NCBI RefSeq assembly: GCF_000203975.2
Contig: NZ_AFCF02000003.1
Coordinates: forward strand, 193,327 to 257,326
DNA length: 64,000 nucleotides
Direction: 5' to 3'
DNA from: Leisingera sp. ANG1
GTDB taxonomy: Bacteria > Pseudomonadota > Alphaproteobacteria > Rhodobacterales > Rhodobacteraceae
Part shown: positions 25,809 through 34,501 of the stretch, piece after piece
Numbering within the stretch: the stretch's first letter is position 1
Layout: every line of letters begins with the position of its first letter
Program-made: the position numbers and the translations under genes
Notes under the pieces: generated by a model
The model's input: only the letters and a program-made list of their open reading frames with translations
The model's database searches: none
What the model was told of the DNA's origin: nothing

Positions 25809-28800
25809 ATGGGATACCGCAGAACGCAGTCAGAGCCGCAGATCACTCCTGCAGATGCTATCAAAGCACTTGAGAAGCAGCTGGCGCAGGAAAAGGCACG
25901 GTTTGCCGCCACCGCCGCAATCCTAAAGGTCATCGGACAGTCGCGGGAAGACATTCAGCCGGTTTTCGACATCATTGTAAAAAGCGCCACCGAGTTGTGC
26001 GGCGCACGGTTCTGCATGCTGTGGCGCTGCAGCGACGGCATGATCCACTACTGCGCAAGCCACGGCTTCACGCAGGCGTTCATGGACGGTTACCTGGCCA
26101 ATTATCCGGCACCGCCAGCTGCCGGTTCCATTTCCGGGCCGGCTATCCGAACGGGCCGCACGGTTCATCTGACCGATGCCCAGGCGCCGGACTATTACGA
26201 TCACAAGACCGCGCGTCAGTTCGGCTACAAGGAGATGGCCGCTATTCCGGTCAAGGCTGGGCCAGGCATATGGGGCGTTCTTGTTCTGGGGTGGCCAACA
26301 GGAAAGGCTGCTCTGGCAACTGACATCAGCTTGCTGGAAACCTTTGCCGAACAGGCCAGCATCGCCATCAGCAATGCGCGGCTATTCAGAGACACTAAGG
26401 AAGCGCTGACGCATCAAACCGCGACATCTGAGGTGCTGGGTGTGATCTCCCGCTCGCCCAATGAGATCCGGCCGGTGCTTGACGTCATTCTGAAAGTAGC
26501 CTCTGACATCTGCAAACCGCAGACGGCCTATGCGACACTGCTGGATCCCGACGGCAAATACAGGATCGCAGCGGCGCATGGCATGACGCCGGAATTCCGC
26601 GGGTTCCTTGCGGAGCAGGCGTTTGAGCCAGAGGCCGGCAGTTGCACGGGGAGAACGGCGCTGCTGCAGAAAACAGTGTATATCAGGGACACCGAAGCCG
26701 ACGCGGAGTTCAAATGGAAAGCCGCCGCCAAGCAGGGAAATTTCCGGTCGGCGCTGGGGGTGCCGCTGATCAAGGAAGGTGTCGTGGCGGGTGTCATAAC
26801 CCTTGGCCACGAACAGACCGGAGCTTTCACGGAGAAGCAAATCAGCCTTTTAGAAACCTTTGCGGCGCAGGCGGTGATAGCGATCAGCAACACGCAGCTG
26901 TTCGAGGAAGTACAAATGCGCACGGCTGAGCTGAGCGAAGCGCTAGAGTATCAGACCGCGACATCGGAAGTGCTGAGTGTGATCTCACGGTCGCCGAGCG
27001 AACTGGAGCCAGTGCTGGACTCTATCCTCCAGGTGGCCTCCCGGCTGTGCGATCCTGAATATGCGTTTTTTGCAATGCTGGACGCAACAGACGGGCTGTA
27101 CAGGATCAGCCGGTCCCACAACGTACGGCCTCGGTTTCTTCGCTATCTTGAAGACAACCCGATTGCACCGGGGGAAGGCAGCTGTATCGGCCGGACGGCT
27201 TTGACTGCCAGGACAGTGTATATTGCGGATACGCTAAATGACGACAGCTACACTTGGAAGGAAGCGGCGGGAATTGGCAATTTCAGAAGCACGCTGGGGG
27301 TGCCTCTGATCAAGGACGGTGTGGTCCTCGGGGTGATCGTGATGGCGCACAGCCAGCAGCGGGCCTTTTCCAAAAAACAACTGGGCCTGTTGGAGACCTT
27401 TGCCTCTCAAGCGGTAATTGCAATCAGTAACACCCGGCTATTCGAAGAGGTGCGGGCGCGCACCGCAGAGCTGAGCGAGGCGCTAGAGTATCAGACCGCG
27501 ACATCAGAAGTGCTCAGCGTTATCTCGCGTTCGCCGAATGAGCTGGAGCCGGTTCTTGAAGCGGTGCTCAAAGTCGCTGTGCGGATTTGCAGCCCTGAGG
27601 TGGCCTATGTGGCGCTGCTGAACGAAGAGAGCGGCGCCTATGACGTGGCCGTCACCCACAATGCGAATGACATCTTTGAGGAGATTCTGGCTCAGCAGGA
27701 ATTCGTGCCGGGGATGGCGACGACAACCGGCAGGGCCGCATTGACAGGCCGAACAATCTACATACCCGACATCGAGGCCGATCCTGACTACGGCTGGCGG
27801 GAGCAGGCGCGCAAGGGCGGCTTCCTGTCCAGCCTCGGTGTGCCGCTGATCAAGAACGGCAAAACCATCGGCGTGATCACACTGGCCCATGTCCGCAGGA
27901 ATGCCTTCAGCACCAAGCAGATCGCCCTGTTTGAAACCTTTGCGGCGCAGGCAGTGATTGCGTTGAGCAATGCGCGGCTGTTCACGGACTTGCAGAATGC
28001 GCTGGTCCGCCAAACTGCCAGCGCCGATATCCTGCGAGTGATCAGCAGTGCGCAGGAGGATGCAAAACCGGTTTTTCTGGCGATCGCAGCGGCAGGGGTG
28101 CGGCTGCTAGACTGCGACGGGGCCGCAGTGCTGATCCGGAATGGGGATCATTTCTCCCCGGCCGCGGGAATGCGCAGAGACGGGCCGATGGACACTTTGA
28201 ATCCCGATCCGGTGCTGATTGACCCCAAGCTCAATTTTCCTAGCCAGGTCTTTGTGACTGGAAAGATGGTGCATGTTCCGGACTTCGCCGAAACGGACCT
28301 GCCCCCGCATGAAGTCGCAACGGTGGAAAAATTCGGCCTGCAGTCCTGCCTGTACCTGCCGTTGCTCCGCGACGGCGATTGCGTCGGGGTGCTGGCGTTT
28401 TCGCGTGCGGACAGCAAACGCGCCTTCACCGGCGAGCAGGTCCGGCTGGCAGAGAGCTTCTGCGACCAGGCGGTCATCGCCATTCAGAATACGCGCATGT
28501 TCAACGAGACCCAGTCGGCCCTGGCGCGCCAGACGGCCAGTGCTGATGTGCTGCGGGTGATCAGCAAATCACCGACCGACACCAAGCCGGTGTTCGACGA
28601 GATCGTGCGCCTGGCGATCTCATTGATTTCCTGCGATCTGGCGATTGTGACCGAATGCGATGGCAAGGCGTTCTGGCAGACTGCGGTCGCAACGCCTGCC
28701 GGTGTGGAAACTGAAATCAGCCAGACCCGGCATCCCGTCGACCCAGCACAGAACTTTCCGTCGCAGTCCTATACAGGCAAGAAGATCCTGCACATTCCCG

Positions 28801-30620
28801 ACTGGTCAAAGGTGGAGCTTCCCCCGATGGACTGGCGGATCTATCACGCCAGCGGCTTCCGCTCCTCCTTGATGCTGCCCTTGCTGCGGGACGGGGTGTG
28901 CATCGGCGGCCTGGGATTCATCCGCAAGGCAGCGCGGGCGTTCTCCCGGGATGAAATTGCAATGGCAGAATCCTTTGCCGACCAGGCGGTGATCGCCATC
29001 GGCAACGTCCGCCTGTTCCAGGAGGTGCAGGAGGCCCGCGCCGCGGCAGAGAAAGCGAATGAGGCCAAAAGCGCGTTCCTGGCCACGATGAGCCACGAAA
29101 TCCGCACCCCGATGAACGCGGTGATCGGCATGAGCGGGCTGCTGATGGACACCGAACTGAACGTTGAGCAGGCCGACTATGCCCGCACCATCCGCGACAG
29201 CGGCGACGCGCTGCTGGGGATCATCAACGAAATCCTCGATTTTTCCAAGATCGAGGCGGGCCAGATGGCCATCGAGGCGCACCCTTTCGATCTGCGCGAC
29301 TGCATCGAAACCTCCTTGGACCTGATCAGCGGGCGAGCTGCGAAAAAGCAGCTGGATGTTGCCTATGTCATGGACGACAGCGTGCCGCCTGCCATCAGCG
29401 CCGACCTGACCCGGCTGCGGCAGATTCTGCTCAACCTCCTGTCCAACGCGGTTAAGTTCACCGACACCGGCGAGGTGGTGCTGTCGGTAACGTCGGACCC
29501 GCCTGCAGATGGCCGGGTAAAGCTGCATTTCGATGTCCGCGATACCGGCATCGGCCTTTCCGCGGAGGGGATGAGCCGCCTGTTCCAGTCCTTCAGCCAG
29601 GCGGATTCCTCAACCACGCGCAAATACGGCGGCACCGGGCTGGGGCTGGCGATTTCGAAACGGCTGGCAGAACTGATGGGCGGCACGATGCAGGCGGCCA
29701 GCGAGGGGCCGGGCAGGGGATCGGTGTTCAGCTTCACCATCCTGGTGGAACCGGCAGGGATGCCGAAACCGGCGGCCCGCAGCTTGCTGGGCCAACAGCC
29801 GGAATTGGCTGGCAAGCGCATCCTGATGGTGGATGACAACGAAACCAACCGGAGAATCCTGACGGCGCAGACCCGCAAATGGGGGACGCAGACAACCGCC
29901 GTGGCCTCAGCCGGTGCGGCGCTGGAGGTGCTGGCGAAGGATGCTGAATTCGACCTGGCGATCCTGGACATGCACATGCCCGGAATGGACGGGGTGGCAC
30001 TGGCGCGCCGGATCAGGGCGACGAACAAGGACCTGCCGCTGGTGCTGTTCAGTAGCCTTGGGGATCGCGGCACCGGTGCGGAAGAGGGGCTGTTTGCGGC
30101 CTGTCTGGCCAAGCCGCTGCGCCAGTCGCAACTGTTCGATACGCTGGCCGGGCTGTTTGCGCCGTCGGCTGTGCCTGCGGCAAGGGCCGGCACGGGCGGC
30201 AAACCGGCAGCCGATCCGGAAATGGCCGCGCGCCACCCGCTGCGGATCCTGCTGGCAGAGGACAATCTGGTTAACCAGAAGCTGGCGGTCCGGCTGCTGG
30301 AGCAGATGGGCTACCGCGCCGACCTTGCCAGCAACGGGATCGAGGCGCTGGAAAGCGTGGCACGCCAGGTCTACGATGTGGTGCTGATGGATGTGCAGAT
30401 GCCTGAAATGGACGGGCTGGAAGCCTCGCGGCGGATCACCGGCGCATATCCGCAGGACGGCAGGCCCGCGATCATCGCGATGACCGCAAATGCGATGCAA
30501 GGCGACCGGGAGATGTGCCTCGAAGCGGGTATGGACGGCTACATTGCTAAACCCATCCGCGTCGAACGGCTGATCGAGGCGCTGGAAGGCATTCAACCGC
30601 GCGGAAAGGAGACGCCATGA
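25809..30620 (+). CDS. hybrid sensor histidine kinase with six GAF domains and two receiver domains
   Basis: A 1603-residue cytoplasmic sensor kinase with no membrane segments. Domains: GAF at about 47-192, 219-362, 399-542, 579-722, 752-895 and 924-1069; short linker helix; HisKA with phospho-acceptor His1096 (MSHEIRTPMN); ATPase domain about 1200-1310 (NLLSNAVKF, DTGIGLS, GGTGLGLAISKRL); receiver 1 (Asp1387, LDMHMPGMDG) and receiver 2 (Asp1528, MDVQMPEMDG). GAF 2-4 are close copies with the linker RTAELSEALEYQTATSEVLS repeated; the DNA copies at 26931 and 27471 are exactly 540 bp (180 codons) apart. Start ATG 25809 has a poor ribosome site; a TTG precedes it. Overlaps the Hpt gene by 4 bases. 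Confidence 0.93.
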   Translation: MGYRRTQSEPQITPADAIKALEKQLAQEKARFAATAAILKVIGQSREDIQPVFDIIVKSATELCGARFCMLWRCSDGMIHYCASHGFTQAFMDGYLANYPAPPAAGSISGPAIRTGRTVHLTDAQAPDYYDHKTARQFGYKEMAAIPVKAGPGIWGVLVLGWPTGKAALATDISLLETFAEQASIAISNARLFRDTKEALTHQTATSEVLGVISRSPNEIRPVLDVILKVASDICKPQTAYATLLDPDGKYRIAAAHGMTPEFRGFLAEQAFEPEAGSCTGRTALLQKTVYIRDTEADAEFKWKAAAKQGNFRSALGVPLIKEGVVAGVITLGHEQTGAFTEKQISLLETFAAQAVIAISNTQLFEEVQMRTAELSEALEYQTATSEVLSVISRSPSELEPVLDSILQVASRLCDPEYAFFAMLDATDGLYRISRSHNVRPRFLRYLEDNPIAPGEGSCIGRTALTARTVYIADTLNDDSYTWKEAAGIGNFRSTLGVPLIKDGVVLGVIVMAHSQQRAFSKKQLGLLETFASQAVIAISNTRLFEEVRARTAELSEALEYQTATSEVLSVISRSPNELEPVLEAVLKVAVRICSPEVAYVALLNEESGAYDVAVTHNANDIFEEILAQQEFVPGMATTTGRAALTGRTIYIPDIEADPDYGWREQARKGGFLSSLGVPLIKNGKTIGVITLAHVRRNAFSTKQIALFETFAAQAVIALSNARLFTDLQNALVRQTASADILRVISSAQEDAKPVFLAIAAAGVRLLDCDGAAVLIRNGDHFSPAAGMRRDGPMDTLNPDPVLIDPKLNFPSQVFVTGKMVHVPDFAETDLPPHEVATVEKFGLQSCLYLPLLRDGDCVGVLAFSRADSKRAFTGEQVRLAESFCDQAVIAIQNTRMFNETQSALARQTASADVLRVISKSPTDTKPVFDEIVRLAISLISCDLAIVTECDGKAFWQTAVATPAGVETEISQTRHPVDPAQNFPSQSYTGKKILHIPDWSKVELPPMDWRIYHASGFRSSLMLPLLRDGVCIGGLGFIRKAARAFSRDEIAMAESFADQAVIAIGNVRLFQEVQEARAAAEKANEAKSAFLATMSHEIRTPMNAVIGMSGLLMDTELNVEQADYARTIRDSGDALLGIINEILDFSKIEAGQMAIEAHPFDLRDCIETSLDLISGRAAKKQLDVAYVMDDSVPPAISADLTRLRQILLNLLSNAVKFTDTGEVVLSVTSDPPADGRVKLHFDVRDTGIGLSAEGMSRLFQSFSQADSSTTRKYGGTGLGLAISKRLAELMGGTMQAASEGPGRGSVFSFTILVEPAGMPKPAARSLLGQQPELAGKRILMVDDNETNRRILTAQTRKWGTQTTAVASAGAALEVLAKDAEFDLAILDMHMPGMDGVALARRIRATNKDLPLVLFSSLGDRGTGAEEGLFAACLAKPLRQSQLFDTLAGLFAPSAVPAARAGTGGKPAADPEMAARHPLRILLAEDNLVNQKLAVRLLEQMGYRADLASNGIEALESVARQVYDVVLMDVQMPEMDGLEASRRITGAYPQDGRPAIIAMTANAMQGDREMCLEAGMDGYIAKPIRVERLIEALEGIQPRGKETP
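26931..27550 (+). repeat. internal direct repeat of the GAF 3 and GAF 4 units
   Basis: The 80-bp linker beginning CTGAGCGAAGCGCTAGAGTA at 26931 recurs at 27471 with few changes, an exact 540-bp period. It indicates recent in-frame duplication of a 180-residue GAF-plus-linker unit. Confidence 0.75.
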
Positions 30621-30952
30621 GCGCCAGCCCCCTGGACCCCGCTGTCTTTGCAGAGCTGCAGGCCGCCACCGGCGCGGATTTCGCGGCAGAACTGGCCGCC
30701 ACCTTTCTGGAAGAGGCGCCGGGCATGATCGCACAGCTGAAACAGGCGGCGGCGGCCGGCGATGGCGACGCTTTCCGCCGCGCCGCGCATTCGCTCAAGT
30801 CCAACGCAAACACCTTCGGCGCCACTGCGCTTGCGGCACTGGCACGGCAGATGGAACTGTCCGGGCTTGGCGGCCCGGCACCGGATCTTGCCGCGCTGGA
30901 TAGGGTATACACCCGCGCGGATGCCGCGCTGCGGGGGCTGCTGGATGGCTGA
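30617..30952 (+). CDS. stand-alone Hpt phosphotransfer protein
   Basis: A 111-residue all-helical phosphorelay carrier. The Hpt motif AAHSLKSNANTFGA carries phospho-acceptor His58. It should shuttle phosphate from the receivers of the upstream kinase to the downstream receiver-cyclase. Its ATG overlaps the kinase stop by 4 bases, and its stop overlaps the next start by 8, so all three proteins are translationally coupled. Confidence 0.92.
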   Translation: MSASPLDPAVFAELQAATGADFAAELAATFLEEAPGMIAQLKQAAAAGDGDAFRRAAHSLKSNANTFGATALAALARQMELSGLGGPAPDLAALDRVYTRADAALRGLLDG

Positions 30953-31970
30953 GGCGCTGGGGCATGTGCTGATTGTGGACGACAACAAGGTCAACCGGCT
31001 GCTGCTGGCGCGCAATGTCGAGCTGCTGGGGCACCGCTCCGAGGCCGCGGAAAACGGCAAGGTCGCGATGGAGCGGCTCAGGGCCGAAACCTTTGACCTG
31101 ATCCTGCTGGACATTGAAATGCCCGAGATGGACGGCTTCGAAGTGCTGGCGGCAATCAAGGCGGCACCGGATCTGCGCGATATGCCAGTGATTGTCACCT
31201 CTTCGCTGGAAGGGCTGGAAAATATCGTGCGCTGCATCGAATTGGGCGCGGAAGACTACCTCCCAAAACCCGTGAACCAGGTTCTGCTGGGCGCCCGGCT
31301 CAGCTCGAGCCTGGAAAAGAAGCGCCTGCGGGATGAGCAAAAGCGGCTGCTGGACCGGTTTGCAACCCACGAGGTGGCGCTGGACCTGCAGAACTCCGGT
31401 TTTTCCATTGGGGGCAAGCGGCTCACCGCATCGGTCCTGTTCTGCGACATACGCGATTTCACGGCTTTGTCCGAAGATCTGCCGCCGGAGGCCACCATCG
31501 AGCTGCTGAACACCTATTACACGCTGATGTTCGACGCCGTCAGCAGCAACGGCGGCATCGTGAACCTGATGATTGGCGACGGGCTGATGGCGCTTTTCGG
31601 CGCGCCGCAGCCTCTGGCAAACCCGGCGCAAAGCGCGGTGGCAGCGGCCGGGGAAATGTTCGGCATGATCACGGTTCTGAACCAGGAGCAGCGCGCGGCG
31701 GGCGCGCCGGAAATCCGGCTGGGGGCCGGCATTGCCACCGGCGAAGTGGTGGCGGGTTATGCCGGCACGGACGACCGGGCCGCCTACACATGCGTTGGGA
31801 AAACCGTCAATCTGGCGGCCCGTCTGGAGGCGCATACCAAGATTGCCTGCCGCAGAATACTGATTGACGAGCAAACCCGGAACGGCCTGCCGGACTCCGC
31901 CAAAGCTGAGAAGATTGAGCAAGTGGAGTTCAAGGGGTTCTCAGAAGCGCTGGATATTTTCGCTCTTTGA
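30945..31970 (+). CDS. response regulator with class III nucleotide cyclase output
   Basis: A 341-residue protein: receiver domain (about 7-125, Asp56 in LLDIEMPEMDGFE, Lys in YLPKPV), a short helical linker, and a class III adenylate/guanylate cyclase domain (about 155-341). Metal aspartates Asp168 (FCDIRDFT) and Asp212 (IGDGLMALFG) and transition-state Asn289/Arg293 (VNLAARLE) are present. Leu208 stands where most class III adenylate cyclases have the adenine-contacting Lys (VNLMIGDG rather than VNKFIGDG), so substrate and activity are uncertain. It is the evident output of the kinase and Hpt encoded upstream. ATG at 30945 lies inside the Hpt coding end. Confidence 0.9.
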   Translation: MAEALGHVLIVDDNKVNRLLLARNVELLGHRSEAAENGKVAMERLRAETFDLILLDIEMPEMDGFEVLAAIKAAPDLRDMPVIVTSSLEGLENIVRCIELGAEDYLPKPVNQVLLGARLSSSLEKKRLRDEQKRLLDRFATHEVALDLQNSGFSIGGKRLTASVLFCDIRDFTALSEDLPPEATIELLNTYYTLMFDAVSSNGGIVNLMIGDGLMALFGAPQPLANPAQSAVAAAGEMFGMITVLNQEQRAAGAPEIRLGAGIATGEVVAGYAGTDDRAAYTCVGKTVNLAARLEAHTKIACRRILIDEQTRNGLPDSAKAEKIEQVEFKGFSEALDIFAL

Positions 31971-32069
31971 CCCAGTTGCAAGTCGCCGAGTCCGCTGGGC
32001 CGCCGAATTTGAAAAAGGCCTGATCAAGGACAGAACTATGCAAAGCTTCCGCTGCAGAAAAAACGTGCT

Positions 32070-32975
32070 TCAAACCGGCGGATTGCCGGCGTCACGGCAG
32101 ACGTGCAAAATATCTTGAACAAATAGCTCTACTGCATATCGCGGGATCTGACCGCGGCGTGTTGCCAAATAGAAGGTCGAATTCCAACGCAGCTGCTTGT
32201 TCCTGACCTCTTTGAGTTTGCCTTCTGCTACCCGGCTATCAGCAAAGTGTTTTGGCAGCGGCCCCAGAAAATGACCGGTTTCGATCAGCATTGCCATCGC
32301 TTCCATATTGGCGACGACGGCCTTTGGTTCCGGTGTTCCTAGGTCGGGCGATACCAGCATATCGTAAGAGCGCTGGCACAACTGGTACTGAAAGATGGTT
32401 TCTAGGCTGGCCTCCTTGTCCTGTTGCTCAAAGAGGGGATGCCCCGGTGCGCAATACAGACGGTGCTCTTCAGCGCATAGCGGCACATAAGTAAGCTCTG
32501 GCACCTGATGACGGAACGGCGCGAAGGCCGCATCAAGCTCACCCATAATCAGCTGCTGCGTCAGATCCGTGGGGGAGGCAACCACCATCTTAATTCTGAC
32601 TTCATTCGGCCGAGATAAGAACCGCTGCAATGCCTTGACCAGATCAAGGTCTGGCAAGCTGTCGATTGCATCCACCATCCCGACTCGCAGGTCCCCGGCA
32701 AGAGTATTACGCAGCTCCAGAAGCTCTGCATCGAAATCGCGGGCACTGCGCAGCATATCACGTGCCTTCTGATAAGCGATCGCGCCGCGTTCCGTCAGCC
32801 GGAACCCGCCACGGCCGCGTTCGCAAACCCGGTAACCGAGAGAGGTTTCCAGGTCGCGGATACGAACACTGATCGCGGACTGTGTGATCCCAAGGGCATA
32901 TTGCGCATCGGAGAACCCGCCGCACTCAACTACAGTGACAAAGGTTTCCAGCAAAGTGTTGCGCAGCAGTTTCAT
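32070..32975 (-). CDS. LysR-family transcriptional regulator
   Basis: A 301-residue LysR protein: N-terminal winged helix (LLETFVTVVECGGFSDAQYALGITQSAISVRIRDLETSLGYRVCERGRGGFRLTERG) and a substrate-binding effector domain (LRVGMVDAIDSLPDL...MGELDAAFAPF). Divergent from the agmatinase-family gene across 441 bp, so that gene is its likely target. Divergent LysR-enzyme pairs usually have the regulator site near the target promoter; a candidate dyad is at 33018-33029. Confidence 0.92.
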   Translation of the reverse strand: MKLLRNTLLETFVTVVECGGFSDAQYALGITQSAISVRIRDLETSLGYRVCERGRGGFRLTERGAIAYQKARDMLRSARDFDAELLELRNTLAGDLRVGMVDAIDSLPDLDLVKALQRFLSRPNEVRIKMVVASPTDLTQQLIMGELDAAFAPFRHQVPELTYVPLCAEEHRLYCAPGHPLFEQQDKEASLETIFQYQLCQRSYDMLVSPDLGTPEPKAVVANMEAMAMLIETGHFLGPLPKHFADSRVAEGKLKEVRNKQLRWNSTFYLATRRGQIPRYAVELFVQDILHVCRDAGNPPV

Positions 32976-33416
32976 AGTCAGTGTGGTCCCTGTGAAGCGC
33001 GCTAATTACATAAAAAATTCTCATGTGAAGATATGCAACATAATATTTTGCCACACTGCACACTGTGGTGATGTCTCTCAAGACCCCGTCAAAAACGTAA
33101 AGGGTAAGGGCACTCACATGAACAATGACTTAAAACTGGCAGCTTCACCTTTGCTATGCCCGGCCCCCGCCCTTGCTTTTTTGTGGACTGGAATTCGCCA
33201 TAGTGAAGCTTCCGGACTTAATCACGAACACCCACGAGCAGGAGTTCAATGGCGCTTCACGAACGCGCCGCCGGCTGCGTTTCCTTGGAGGTCTGCCCGA
33301 TGGGTAAGCTCGTCTCCATGGCGGAGACCATTCAGCAGGCAGCGGACGGACGCCTTTCCGCAAATCGTCCTGCTCCTTCCGGAGCCGGTCTATCATTGAG
33401 AAATTCGGAGAATCAT
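32976..33416. other. 441-bp divergent regulatory region
   Basis: The left half is AT-rich, as expected for promoters, and holds the dyad at 33018-33029. The right half (from about 33118) has coding-like short frames, including one continuous with the agmatinase-family gene from ATG 33249 (which has AGGAG upstream) and containing MGKLVSMAE. It may be debris of a lost gene; I could not identify it. Confidence 0.4.
33018..33029. promoter_or_regulatory. candidate LysR-type site
   Basis: TTCTCATGTGAA is an imperfect dyad (five of six pairs) in the AT-rich part of the divergent gap, 43 bp from the LysR start. Single occurrence; weak. Confidence 0.3.
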
Positions 33417-34382
33417 ATGTCTGGACACGGTTACGAATCCGGCCGCCTGAACCTGCCCTTTGTCGGCATCGCCACCTTCGGCAAGAAACCCTATGTCGAG
33501 GATTGGGACAGCATCGACGCCGATGTGGCAATCCTGGGCGCCCCGTTTGATTTCGGCTGCCAGTTCCGCTCAGGCGCGCGGTTCGGCCCACGGGCTGTGC
33601 GCGAAGCTTCGACGTTGTTCAGTTTCGGTCATGCCGGCGCCTATGATCACGAAGATGATGCCACGTACCTGGGTGAGGACGTGCGCATCGTCGACCTGGG
33701 TGATGCCGACATTATTCACACTAAGACCGAGGAAAGCCACGCCAACATCGAATACGCCGTAAGGAAAATCTTGGATGCAGGCGCACTGCCCGTCACTATC
33801 GGTGGCGACCATTCCGTCAACATCCCATGTATCAACGCCTTTGCCGAGGACTGCGCCAGGAACGGCTCTCTCCATTTGGTCCAAATCGACGCCCATCTGG
33901 ACTTTGTCGACGAGCGCAAGGGCGTCACCGATGGCCACGGCAACCCGATGCGCCGCGCGATCGAAAAGGAATACGTCTCCGGCATGACTCAGCTGGGCAT
34001 CCGCAATGTGTCATCAACTGCCAAGGAAGGCTATATCGACGCGCGTGAACGCGGCTCGGACATCCTCTCGGTGCGCCAGGTGCGCAAGCTGGGGACGGAC
34101 GCCGTGCTGGATCGCATCCCCGCAGGTGCACGCTACTACGTGACCATCGACATCGACGCCTTCTGTCCGTCGATCGCACCCGGAACTGGTACCCCCAGTC
34201 ACGGAGGCTTCCAATACTACGACGTGCTGGAAATCTTGCAGGGACTCAGCAAACGCGGCGAAGTTGTCGGAATCGACCTTGTTGAAGTGGCCCCGGCCTA
34301 TGACCCCTCCGAAAGCACCCAGATCCTGGCGGCCCAGCTTTTGCTGAACTTCATCGGCTTTATCTTCCACAACAAGGCATAA
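33417..34382 (+). CDS. agmatinase/arginase-family ureohydrolase
   Basis: A 321-residue metal-dependent hydrolase that releases urea from a guanidino compound. ATG 33417 is chosen because GGAG lies 6 nt upstream and family homology begins here; an in-frame ATG at 33249 would add 56 unrelated residues. Manganese-binding motifs are intact: GGDHSV, DAHLDFVD and DIDAFCPSIAPGTGTP. Cys250 replaces the usual Asp of the DIDxxDP motif; it is not a metal ligand in characterised arginases. The substrate could be agmatine, guanidinobutyrate or another guanidino compound. Probably controlled by the divergent LysR protein. Confidence 0.9.
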   Translation: MSGHGYESGRLNLPFVGIATFGKKPYVEDWDSIDADVAILGAPFDFGCQFRSGARFGPRAVREASTLFSFGHAGAYDHEDDATYLGEDVRIVDLGDADIIHTKTEESHANIEYAVRKILDAGALPVTIGGDHSVNIPCINAFAEDCARNGSLHLVQIDAHLDFVDERKGVTDGHGNPMRRAIEKEYVSGMTQLGIRNVSSTAKEGYIDARERGSDILSVRQVRKLGTDAVLDRIPAGARYYVTIDIDAFCPSIAPGTGTPSHGGFQYYDVLEILQGLSKRGEVVGIDLVEVAPAYDPSESTQILAAQLLLNFIGFIFHNKA

Positions 34383-34409
34383 GCCCCTCCCGAGGCGCCT
34401 GCAAATTCA

Positions 34410-34429
34410 GCCCCGGTGTCAGCCGGGGC
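34410..34429. terminator. hairpin between converging genes
   Basis: GCCCCGG and CCGGGGC form a 7-bp GC stem around 6 nt, 28 nt after the ureohydrolase stop and about 70 nt from the D-lactate dehydrogenase stop on the other strand. No T-run, so it may act weakly or in both directions. Confidence 0.45.
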
Positions 34430-34501
34430 GTGTCGGCATCTGTGCATCAGGCCTCTTGCCAACAAGCGAGCGCTCCGTTTACCTGCAACAACAGCACCGT
34501 T

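Noticed and set aside
33249-33416. 56-residue N-terminal extension of the agmatinase-family protein
   Set aside because: It does not resemble the family, and the ATG at 33417 has a ribosome site. Kept only as possible debris in the intergenic entry.
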